This document shows positions 1 through 5,074 of a stretch of DNA of 6,818 nt, piece by piece. The translations under genes were made by a program, and so were the position numbers. Source of the stretch: Gammaproteobacteria bacterium (GTDB lineage Bacteria > Pseudomonadota > Gammaproteobacteria > Pseudomonadales > Pseudomonadaceae); assembly GCA_012800475.1 (NCBI GenBank), contig JAAZJF010000326.1, positions 1 to 6,818 on the forward strand, in the 5' to 3' direction. Under the pieces are notes generated by a model that was given only the letters and a program-made list of their open reading frames with translations, was not told where the DNA came from and ran no database searches. Within the stretch, counting starts at the first letter, position 1. Each line of letters begins with the position of its first letter.

Positions 1-92
1 CCAATCAGGCGCACTTCGCGGGCTGTGATGTTCTCATTAATGGGTGCCTTAGGGGCAGCTCGTCTGTCTTGTCTCATATCTCGCTTGATAAT
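1..92 (-). CDS. infC: Translation initiation factor IF-3, N-terminal part (partial, AUU start)
   Basis: IF3 binds the 30S subunit, prevents 50S joining and proofreads initiator tRNA and start codon. Only the first 30 codons are present; the gene continues past the left edge. Read on the minus strand the peptide begins (M)IIKRDMRQDRRAAPKAPIN and continues ENITAREVRLI, the typical IF3 N-terminal opening. The start is an ATT codon at 92-90, the rare AUU codon that the infC family uses so that IF3 can repress its own translation; the only in-frame ATG is five codons further in (77-75) and would cut conserved residues. A GGAG Shine-Dalgarno lies at 101-98 inside the end of thrS, 5 nt before the start. 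thrS stops (TGA, 97-95) 2 nt before infC begins, so the two are in one operon and probably translationally coupled. rpmI and rplT are expected next, outside the window. Confidence 0.95.
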   Translation of the reverse strand, partial: MIKRDMRQDRRAAPKAPINENITAREVRLI

Positions 93-94
93 TA

Positions 95-2017
95 TCACTC
101 CAAATCTTGGCGACCACGCCGGGAAATCGCAGTATTTAATAACTCACTGAACTGGTCAACGGACATACTTCCGAGATCTTCACCGCCGCGCGTTCGTACT
201 GCAATAGTTTGTGTCTCAACTTCCCTATCGCCAATAACTAGCAAATAAGGAACCTTGAGCAAAGTATGCTCACGGATTTTAAAGCCGATCTTCTCGTTTC
301 TCAAGTCGCTTGTGACTCTAAATCCACTTTCTAGCAACTTTTTTTCTACTTTCTGTGCAAAAGGGCCTTGTTTCTCACTGATATTCATAATTGTAGCTTG
401 AGTCGGCGCCAGCCACGCTGGAAATGCACCCTCATAATGCTCAATCAAAATACCAATAAAGCGCTCAAACGAACCTAAAATTGCACGGTGCAACATCACT
501 GGATGTTTACGATCGTTATCTTCGCTGACATATTCAGCGTCTAAACGCACCGGCAGGTTAAAGTCGAGCTGCAAGGTACCACACTGCCAAACACGACCTA
601 AACAGTCGCGTAAGGAAAACTCAATCTTTGGACCATAAAAAGCACCTTCACCCGGCTGCAGTTCATATTCCAAACCGGCTGAATCAAGTGCGTCAGCCAA
701 GGCTTTTTCAGCCAAGTCCCACTGCTCATCTGATCCAACGCGCTGTTCTGGGCGTGTAGATAATTTCAGCTCAATCTGATCAAAACCAAAATCGGCGTAC
801 ACTTTTTGTGTTAAACGAATAAAATCCGCTGACTCAGCTTGCATTTGTTCTTCAGTACAGAAGATATGCGCATCATCTTGAGTGAAACCACGCACTCGCA
901 TAATACCATGTAATGCACCTGAAGGCTCATTACGGTGGCACGCACCAAACTCAGCCAGACGCAGTGGCAACTCGCGGTAGCTTTTTAAACCTTGATTGTA
1001 CACCTGCACATGGCAAGGACAGTTCATCGGCTTAATCGCATAGTCACGCGACTCAGACTCCGTCACAAACATATTGTCTGCGTAGTTAGTCCAGTGCCCA
1101 GATTTCTCCCACAAGATACGATCAACGACTTGTGGTGTTTTGATTTCTAAATAGCCGTTTTCACGCTGTACTTTGCGCATGTACTGCTCAAGCACTTGAT
1201 ACAAGGTCCAGCCATTAGGGTGCCAAAACACCATACCTGGCGCTTCTTCTTGCATATGGAATAAGTCTAAACGCTTACCCAGCTTACGGTGATCACGCTT
1301 TTCAGCTTCTTCGATGCGCTTAATATAGGCATTAAGCTGCTTCTTATCAGCCCATGCGGTACCGTAAATACGCTGCAATTGCTCATTTTTAGAATCACCA
1401 CGCCAGTACGCACCAGAGAAGCGAGTCAATTTAAATGATTTTAGAAAACGCGTATTAGGTACGTGCGGTCCACGGCACATATCCACGTATTCTTGGTGAA
1501 AATACAGACCCATTTCTGTTTCTTCGGGCATATCTTCAATTAAACGTAATTTATAATCTTCGCCACGCGCAGTGAAAATCTCGATCACTTCAGCTCGCGG
1601 TGTTAGCTTTTTGATCACATCATAATCTTGATTGATCAGCTCATTCATGCGCTTTTCAATGGCTTGCATATCATCAGGCGTAAATGGGCGAGCAATAGCA
1701 ACGTCGTAATAGAAGCCTTCATCAATGACCGGACCGATCACCATCTTCGCTTCAGGAAACAGCTGCTTAACCGCATGTCCCACCAAGTGCGCACAGGAGT
1801 GGCGGATAATCTCAACGCCTTCAGGGTCTTTGGGAGTGATAATTGACAGGGTTGCATCGCTGCTAATTAAATCTGTGGCATCCAACAAACGACCATTAAC
1901 ACGCCCTGCAACTGTAGCCTTAGCCAGGCCTGCACCGATAGATTGTGCAACATCTAGAATAGAAACAGGATGATCGAATGTACGCTGACTGCCGTCAGGG
2001 AGAGTAATTACGGGCAT
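95..2017 (-). CDS. thrS: Threonine--tRNA ligase (ThrRS), full length, 640 aa
   Basis: Class II aminoacyl-tRNA synthetase that charges tRNA-Thr in the cytoplasm. The length matches the usual bacterial enzyme (E. coli 642 aa). Domains in order: TGS domain about 1-61; editing (second additional) domain about 62-225 with HxxxH at H73/H77 and C181/H185, the site that removes mischarged Ser; catalytic core about 245-535; anticodon-binding domain about 540-640. In the core, the zinc ligands expected from the family are C333 (MNC), H384 (DDAH) and H510 (MLH); motif 2 arginine R362 and motif 3 arginine R519 (SFERF) are also present. No disrupted motif is seen. The ATG at 2017-2015 is chosen because a strong GAGGAGG precedes it (2028-2022) and the protein opens directly with the TGS strand. 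Upstream lie a structured leader and tRNA-Val; downstream infC follows after 2 nt. Expression may be autoregulated through the leader (see findings). Confidence 0.99.
   Translation of the reverse strand: MPVITLPDGSQRTFDHPVSILDVAQSIGAGLAKATVAGRVNGRLLDATDLISSDATLSIITPKDPEGVEIIRHSCAHLVGHAVKQLFPEAKMVIGPVIDEGFYYDVAIARPFTPDDMQAIEKRMNELINQDYDVIKKLTPRAEVIEIFTARGEDYKLRLIEDMPEETEMGLYFHQEYVDMCRGPHVPNTRFLKSFKLTRFSGAYWRGDSKNEQLQRIYGTAWADKKQLNAYIKRIEEAEKRDHRKLGKRLDLFHMQEEAPGMVFWHPNGWTLYQVLEQYMRKVQRENGYLEIKTPQVVDRILWEKSGHWTNYADNMFVTESESRDYAIKPMNCPCHVQVYNQGLKSYRELPLRLAEFGACHRNEPSGALHGIMRVRGFTQDDAHIFCTEEQMQAESADFIRLTQKVYADFGFDQIELKLSTRPEQRVGSDEQWDLAEKALADALDSAGLEYELQPGEGAFYGPKIEFSLRDCLGRVWQCGTLQLDFNLPVRLDAEYVSEDNDRKHPVMLHRAILGSFERFIGILIEHYEGAFPAWLAPTQATIMNISEKQGPFAQKVEKKLLESGFRVTSDLRNEKIGFKIREHTLLKVPYLLVIGDREVETQTIAVRTRGGEDLGSMSVDQFSELLNTAISRRGRQDLE
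98..101 (-). promoter_or_regulatory. Shine-Dalgarno of infC inside the thrS 3' end
   Basis: GGAG on the minus strand, 5 nt upstream of the ATT start and overlapping the last two sense codons of thrS. It supports the AUU start over the downstream ATG. Terminating thrS ribosomes would cover this site, consistent with coupling. Confidence 0.7.
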
Positions 2018-2183
2018 GGCGCCTCCTCTGCCTAGTGGTGACCCCTACAATAGGCCACATGGGTGGGATGAGCCAGTAAGAGCGATTAGTTTTGAGACTC
2101 GCCTGCCATACTGCGGCAGAAGGGTTTGCCCCGCCTCACATCAACCGGATTCACTGGGAAGTTACAGCCAAAACTTGACTGCT
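2018..2183 (-). promoter_or_regulatory. thrS leader / intergenic region with two candidate operator hairpins
   Basis: This 166-nt stretch separates the tRNA-Val terminator from thrS. On the minus strand it holds two foldable elements. The upstream one (2119-2103) is CTGCC-GCAGTAT-GGCAG, a 5-bp stem with a 7-nt loop, the geometry of a tRNA anticodon arm, with AGT at the anticodon position. The SD-proximal one (2058-2038) pairs GTG/CAC and CCTA/TAGG around TTG with a small internal loop, about 20-40 nt upstream of the ATG. E. coli thrS carries a leader operator in which ThrRS binds tRNA-like hairpins and blocks the ribosome; the layout here is similar, but equivalence is inferred. I found no convincing -35/-10 pair, so the thrS promoter is unresolved; it may be weak, or read-through from tRNA-Val may contribute. 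Confidence 0.4.
2022..2028 (-). promoter_or_regulatory. Strong Shine-Dalgarno of thrS
   Basis: GAGGAGG on the minus strand, with a 4-nt CGCC spacer before the thrS ATG. It fixes the thrS start. It lies just downstream of the leader hairpin at 2038-2058, so a protein bound to that hairpin would compete with the ribosome. Confidence 0.75.
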
Positions 2184-2214
2184 AAAAACACAAAAGGCCG
2201 CACGAGGCGACCTT
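2184..2214 (-). terminator. Rho-independent terminator after tRNA-Val
   Basis: On the minus strand AAGGTCGC (2214-2207), loop CTCGT, GCGGCCTT (2201-2194) form an 8-bp stem with one G-T wobble, followed by an interrupted U-rich tail TTGTGTTTTT (2193-2184). It begins 11 nt after the tRNA CCA end and separates the tRNA transcript from thrS. The interrupted U-tract could allow some read-through. Confidence 0.8.
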
Positions 2215-2224
2215 CTGTTAAATT

Positions 2225-2301
2225 TGGTAGGCACAATTGGATTCGAACCAACGACCCCCACCATGTCAAGGTGGTGCTCTAACCAACTGAGCTATGTGCC
2301 T
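2225..2301 (-). tRNA. tRNA-Val (anticodon GAC)
   Basis: A 77-nt cloverleaf including an encoded CCA. Acceptor AGGCACA pairs with TGTGCCT (7 bp), discriminator A. The D arm is GCTC/GAGC with loop AGTTGGTTA. The anticodon arm is CCACC-TTGACAT-GGTGG, with anticodon GAC at 2267-2265, which reads valine codons GUC/GUU. The variable loop is GGGTC. The T arm is GTTGG/CCAAT around TTCGAAT. All stems pair, with one G-U in the T stem. It has its own promoter (2342-2315) and terminator (2214-2184), so it is probably a single-tRNA transcript. A tRNA-Val next to thrS also occurs in Pseudomonas, as I recall. Confidence 0.98.
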
Positions 2302-2314
2302 GCAATGGCCGCGT

Positions 2315-2342
2315 ATTCTACGGCCAAATTAATTTTTGTCAA
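2315..2342 (-). promoter_or_regulatory. Sigma70 promoter of tRNA-Val with GC-rich discriminator
   Basis: On the minus strand a perfect -35 TTGACA (2342-2337), a 16-bp spacer and -10 TAGAAT (2320-2315, 5 of 6 consensus) are followed by ACGCGGCC. Initiation is expected near 2308, a few nt before the mature tRNA 5' end at 2301. The GC-rich stretch between -10 and the start is typical of stable-RNA promoters under stringent (ppGpp) control; that control is inferred. A perfect inverted repeat TGGCCG/CGGCCA (2306-2311 and 2321-2326) brackets the -10 box. Confidence 0.8.
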
Positions 2343-2350
2343 ATACTTTT

Positions 2351-2377
2351 ATGCGCTTTCATCAATTCAATGCGCTT
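2351..2377. repeat. Pair of 8-bp direct repeats upstream of the tRNA-Val promoter
   Basis: ATGCGCTT occurs at 2351-2358 and again at 2370-2377 (AAGCGCAT on the minus strand), a 19-bp period. They lie just upstream of the tRNA -35 box and in the 3' untranslated region of the L,D-transpeptidase gene. This could be an activator site or chance; function unknown. Confidence 0.4.
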
Positions 2378-2395
2378 ATTGTGTATTTATCTGCC

Positions 2396-3334
2396 TTATT
2401 GAACGGCTGCCGCCTCAGCAATCACCTTAGGCAACCCCTCGCTTCCTGCAATCACATCGCGCACCAGTGCCCAATCAAGCTGCAATCCTTGTAAATCATC
2501 GCGCTTGAGCATTTCATTCACTACGGCCTCGTGCTTATCAACGATGGATGTTTCACCCTCATCATTGAGCGGCTCATGCGCTTCAAGGTGCAACCGCCCT
2601 TGAGCAAAGCCAAACTTATAGGGCTCATTAATAATGCGCACCTTGGCGCCTACAGGCACTAAGTCAGCCAATTCTAAAACGTTATGATTCAACATGCGAA
2701 AACAGCCATGACTGACACGCATACCAATACCAAACTTCTTATTTGAGCCATGAATCAAGTAACCCGGCAGTCCTAAGGTTAACTTATACGGCCCCAAAGG
2801 ATTATCAGGGCCTGGCGGTACGTAAGCCGGCAAAGGATCACCGGCTTCAGCATGCTCACGCAAAATAGACTGCGGCGGTGTCCAACCCGGATTGGGTGTT
2901 TTCACCGTAATTGAAGTGTTGCTAATGGGTGAATCCCAGCCTTCGCGCCCGATGCCTAAAGGATAGGTGTACACCACAGGTTTATCTTTAGGGTAATAAT
3001 ACAGACGGTACTCAGCTAAATTAATCACCACACCCTCGCGCGGACCAGGGGGTAAAATATAACGCTGAGGCAAAACAATCTCAGTGCCTTCACCCGGCAA
3101 CCAAGCATCGACACCCGGATTGGCAGCCACCATTTCTAAGTAGCCTAAATCATGGGTTTTGCCCAAGTCGGCAAAAGTATCCTCATAGCGAGCTTGAATC
3201 ACCTGCACTTCACCCACCACATCTTCACCTGCAGGCGGCAGAGGTAACTCAATGGCAGTCACGACAGGTGCAACAAACAACGCGCACACACTGTACATAC
3301 GCATCTTTTTCAGCGCTAGCATGTTTAATAACAT
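2396..3334 (-). CDS. Periplasmic L,D-transpeptidase (YkuD family, ErfK/YbiS/YcfS type), 312 aa
   Basis: L,D-transpeptidases act in the periplasm on peptidoglycan stem peptides, either making 3-3 cross-links or tethering a Braun-type lipoprotein to the wall. Residues about 11-27 form a hydrophobic signal sequence with probable cleavage near VTA-27. Residues about 40-95 are a LysM-like segment (ANPGVDAWLPGEGTEIVLP). Residues about 100-235 are the YkuD domain with the catalytic signature: H195 in IHGS and SHGCFR at 208-213, the nucleophile being C211. An acidic/amphipathic tail follows, as in ErfK-type members. The ATG at 3334 is preceded by AGGG with an 8-nt gap; an in-frame ATG four codons later has no ribosome site. 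The gene lies 72 nt downstream of the 93-aa gene on the same strand and may be co-transcribed. No terminator with a U-tract follows it. LysM plus ErfK architecture suggests lipoprotein tethering, but the exact role is inferred. Confidence 0.95.
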   Translation of the reverse strand: MLLNMLALKKMRMYSVCALFVAPVVTAIELPLPPAGEDVVGEVQVIQARYEDTFADLGKTHDLGYLEMVAANPGVDAWLPGEGTEIVLPQRYILPPGPREGVVINLAEYRLYYYPKDKPVVYTYPLGIGREGWDSPISNTSITVKTPNPGWTPPQSILREHAEAGDPLPAYVPPGPDNPLGPYKLTLGLPGYLIHGSNKKFGIGMRVSHGCFRMLNHNVLELADLVPVGAKVRIINEPYKFGFAQGRLHLEAHEPLNDEGETSIVDKHEAVVNEMLKRDDLQGLQLDWALVRDVIAGSEGLPKVIAEAAAVQ

Positions 3335-3406
3335 CAGAATAACCCTAGGGGAAAGTGTTCAATCACAGGTGCATCGTACGGTATAAACGCAGCTCAAGCA
3401 CGTCGC

Positions 3407-3688
3407 TTATGCGGTTTGCCAACCGGGCTTAGCATGCTTGCGCTGGGCTTGGATAATCTCACGGCACTGCGGACAAAAATGTTTAGTGCGCAATAATTTA
3501 CGCTCTAAGGTTTGCCAGTGCGGTTGCGCAGGCAAAAGACTACCGCACAAGGTGCGATCCGCTTGACTGCCCAGCTCAAGCTGGCGATTAACAGCGTGCA
3601 CATGCTCTTTTTGACAGGCGAACAGGTCCAGTTGCTCGTCTGGCACAATAATCTGATAAGCATGTAAGGACCACATTAAGCGCGCCAT
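3407..3688 (-). CDS. Uncharacterised small Cys/His-rich protein, 93 aa
   Basis: I do not recognise a named family. The protein has no signal peptide or membrane segment and is probably cytoplasmic. Four cysteines and several histidines could bind a metal: C25 and H29 (CQKEH), H31, C48, and a C-terminal CPQC knuckle (C72, C75) preceded by H70. The spacing resembles a small zinc-ribbon-like protein, but this is inference. The C-terminal 20 residues are basic. The start at 3688 is supported by GAGG (3698-3695) 6 nt upstream; an alternative Met at residue 5 has no better site. It sits between tesA (92 nt upstream) and the L,D-transpeptidase (72 nt downstream), all on the minus strand. I recall a hypothetical gene at this same place between tesA and an ErfK-type gene in Pseudomonas, which would argue that it is real. 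Confidence 0.75.
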   Translation of the reverse strand: MARLMWSLHAYQIIVPDEQLDLFACQKEHVHAVNRQLELGSQADRTLCGSLLPAQPHWQTLERKLLRTKHFCPQCREIIQAQRKHAKPGWQTA

Positions 3689-3728
3689 ATAGAGCCTCTA
3701 AAATCGCGCGCTACATTAGCCGAAAGTC

Positions 3729-3747
3729 GCGCACTATAACAGTGCGC
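3729..3747. repeat. Perfect 7-bp inverted repeat between tesA and the 93-aa gene
   Basis: GCGCACT-ATAAC-AGTGCGC is a 7-bp perfect stem with a 5-nt loop, 34 bases beyond the tesA stop codon. There is no U-run after it on either strand, so it is not a standard rho-independent terminator. It could be an mRNA-stabilising or attenuating hairpin after tesA, or a dyad operator for the 93-aa gene, whose start is 41 bp away. Confidence 0.6.
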
Positions 3748-3780
3748 AGCACAAATATTATTCACAGCAACAACACAACC

Positions 3781-4389
3781 TCAGCGCAGTAGCGGCTCAA
3801 ATCCTTGCCATGCATTATCAAGAAGACGCGCTTGCGCCGCTTGTGTTGGGTGAACACCATCCGCCTGCATCATGCCCTCAACAGCCGCCACACCCTCTAA
3901 GAAAAAATCAACTAAGGGCACATCTTCCTGCTGAGCAATATCCTGATACACATTATAAAATCCTTCGGTATAACGTCGACCGTAGTTACCCGGCAAACGC
4001 ATCCCCAACAGCAAAACCTGTGCCTCAGTGTCCTGCGCACGCTGTACCATCGTGGTGAGGTTCATCGCCATATGCTGCAGGGATAAACCGCGTAACCCGT
4101 CATTACCACCCAGCTCAATAATCACATAATCAGGTTGATGCTGAGCCAATAAATCTGGAAAGCGCGCTAAGCCTCCTGCTGTTGTATCACCGCTAATAGA
4201 GGCGTTTACGACTTTAAAAGCATCATCGCGCTGCTGCAAACGCTCCTGCAATAACGCGACCCAGCCTTGCTGCGTTTCCAGTCCGAAGGCTGCACTGATA
4301 CTATCGCCAACCACCAGCACAGTGGCTGCATGTACCTGCGCTGTGCTGCACAGTATTATCAAGCCTATCGTTGCTATCCATTGACGCAT
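3781..4389 (-). CDS. tesA: Periplasmic SGNH/GDSL esterase, acyl-CoA thioesterase I / lysophospholipase L1, 202 aa
   Basis: TesA is a periplasmic multifunctional hydrolase acting on thioesters, lysophospholipids and aryl esters. All SGNH blocks are present, numbering from the chosen start: GDS 28-30 with nucleophile S30, block II G67 (SGDT), block III GGND with N96, and block V DGVH with D177 and H180. Residues 1-21 are a signal peptide (positive start, hydrophobic core, cleavage after VHA). The frame is open upstream to an ATG at 4437, but that would remove a clean signal peptide and run deep into the divergent ABC gene. The ATG at 4389 has GAGGG (4399-4395) 5 nt upstream and gives the family's usual length. 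The divergent ABC ATPase starts 10 bp away, the conserved tesA-ybbAP arrangement known from E. coli and Pseudomonas, which suggests a shared envelope function. Confidence 0.97.
   Translation of the reverse strand: MRQWIATIGLIILCSTAQVHAATVLVVGDSISAAFGLETQQGWVALLQERLQQRDDAFKVVNASISGDTTAGGLARFPDLLAQHQPDYVIIELGGNDGLRGLSLQHMAMNLTTMVQRAQDTEAQVLLLGMRLPGNYGRRYTEGFYNVYQDIAQQEDVPLVDFFLEGVAAVEGMMQADGVHPTQAAQARLLDNAWQGFEPLLR
4331..4359 (+). promoter_or_regulatory. Candidate promoter of the ABC operon inside the tesA signal-peptide region
   Basis: TGTACC (4331-4336), a 17-bp spacer and TATTAT (4354-4359) give a good -10 (5/6) and poor -35 (3/6). Transcription would start near 4366, about 35 nt before the ATPase ATG. 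As for tesA, the promoter has to sit in the opposing gene unless transcription comes from further away. Confidence 0.35.
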
Positions 4390-4394
4390 TGGAA

Positions 4395-4399
4395 CCCTC
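4395..4399 (-). promoter_or_regulatory. Shine-Dalgarno deciding the tesA start
   Basis: GAGGG on the minus strand, 5 nt before the ATG at 4389. It lies in the 10-bp gap between the divergent start codons and rules in the 202-aa TesA form over longer in-frame starts at 4401 or 4437. Confidence 0.75.
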
Positions 4400-5074
4400 A
4401 TGACTAAAAGTATTCTTCGGGCACAGAACCTTAGCAAACAGGTCTCTTCAAAAGAAGGCCAGCTTACGATTCTTGATCGGGTTTCGCTTGATCTACACTC
4501 AGGCGACTCACTGGCGATTATAGGCCGATCCGGTTCAGGAAAATCAACTCTACTGGGTTTGCTCGCTGGGCTCGACTTGCCCAGCAGCGGCGAGATTACA
4601 TTAGCCGGTCATGCTTTGACCACCTTAGATGAAGACCAACGCGCAGCAGTACGAGCCGCCCACGTAGGCTTTGTCTTCCAAGCGTTTTTACTGCTCGATA
4701 GTTTAAATGCGCTCGAAAACGTTATGTTGCCCCTCGAGCTGGCCGGTCACGCCCATGCGCAGCAGCGTGCCAAAGAATTATTGATTCGTGTTGGTCTTGA
4801 GCATCGCTTACATCACTCAGTCAATTTATTATCGGGCGGTGAGCAACAACGTGTCGCTTTAGCCCGCGCTTTTGCCACCGAGCCTGACGTGCTGTTTGCC
4901 GATGAGCCCACCGGCAATCTTGACAGTCAAACCGGTGAAAATATCAGTGATTTATTATTCGCCATGAACAAAGAACTGGGCACAACACTGGTATTGGTCA
5001 CGCACGATGAAAAACTCGCGGCGCGCTGCCAGCAGCATATGCGCCTGGAAGCAGGCCGTCAGGTGGTTCTATGA
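4400..5074 (+). CDS. ybbA: ABC transporter ATP-binding protein, MacB/LolD-like (YbbA type), 224 aa
   Basis: Cytoplasmic ATPase that drives the FtsX-type permease encoded next. All motifs are intact: Walker A GRSGSGKST (42-50), Q-loop Q94 (FVFQ), signature LSGGEQQR (144-151), Walker B VLFADEP with D168/E169, D-loop NLD (173-175) and H-loop H202. Length and sequence fit the YbbA/LolD/MacB group, whose partners transmit conformational change to the periplasm rather than import solutes. The start at 4400 has GGAA (4391-4394) 5 nt upstream and the expected N-terminus for this family. The gene diverges from tesA with a 10-bp gap and overlaps the permease by 4 bp. The symbol follows the E. coli tesA-ybbA-ybbP locus. 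Confidence 0.95.
   Translation: MTKSILRAQNLSKQVSSKEGQLTILDRVSLDLHSGDSLAIIGRSGSGKSTLLGLLAGLDLPSSGEITLAGHALTTLDEDQRAAVRAAHVGFVFQAFLLLDSLNALENVMLPLELAGHAHAQQRAKELLIRVGLEHRLHHSVNLLSGGEQQRVALARAFATEPDVLFADEPTGNLDSQTGENISDLLFAMNKELGTTLVLVTHDEKLAARCQQHMRLEAGRQVVL
4409..4437 (-). promoter_or_regulatory. Candidate tesA promoter inside the ABC ATPase coding region
   Basis: On the minus strand TTGCTA (4437-4432), a 17-bp spacer and AATACT (4414-4409) match the sigma70 consensus at 4/6 and 4/6. Initiation near 4402 would leave a short leader carrying the GAGGG site. The match is weak; the argument is mainly that a tesA promoter must lie in this coding region because the spacer is only 10 bp. Confidence 0.3.
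5071..5074 (+). other. 4-bp ATGA stop/start overlap between ATPase and permease genes
   Basis: The permease ATG (5071-5073) overlaps the ATPase TGA (5072-5074). An AGGTGG ribosome site (5061-5066) lies 4 nt before the ATG, inside the ATPase gene. This indicates translational coupling and matched subunit production. Confidence 0.9.

Noticed and set aside
1628..1973. Plus-strand open frames of 72 and 82 codons inside thrS
   Set aside because: Antisense to the highly conserved thrS coding sequence with no independent evidence.
2306..2336. Hairpin TGGCCG/CGGCCA as terminator of the L,D-transpeptidase gene
   Set aside because: On the transcribed (minus) strand it is not followed by a U-tract, and it overlaps the tRNA promoter. 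The T-rich run lies on the other strand, where no gene ends.
2016..2430. Plus-strand open frames across the tRNA region with peptides like WIRTNDP and IGFEPTT
   Set aside because: These are the well-known false proteins produced by translating the antisense strand of a tRNA gene. They cover tRNA-Val and have no ribosome site or family support.
3810..4058. Plus-strand 82-codon open frame inside tesA
   Set aside because: Antisense to catalytic blocks of TesA; no start signal and low-complexity His/Pro composition.
4390..4437. Longer TesA form starting at 4437 or 4401
   Set aside because: The extra residues precede a normal signal peptide, and the GAGGG site is correctly placed only for the ATG at 4389.
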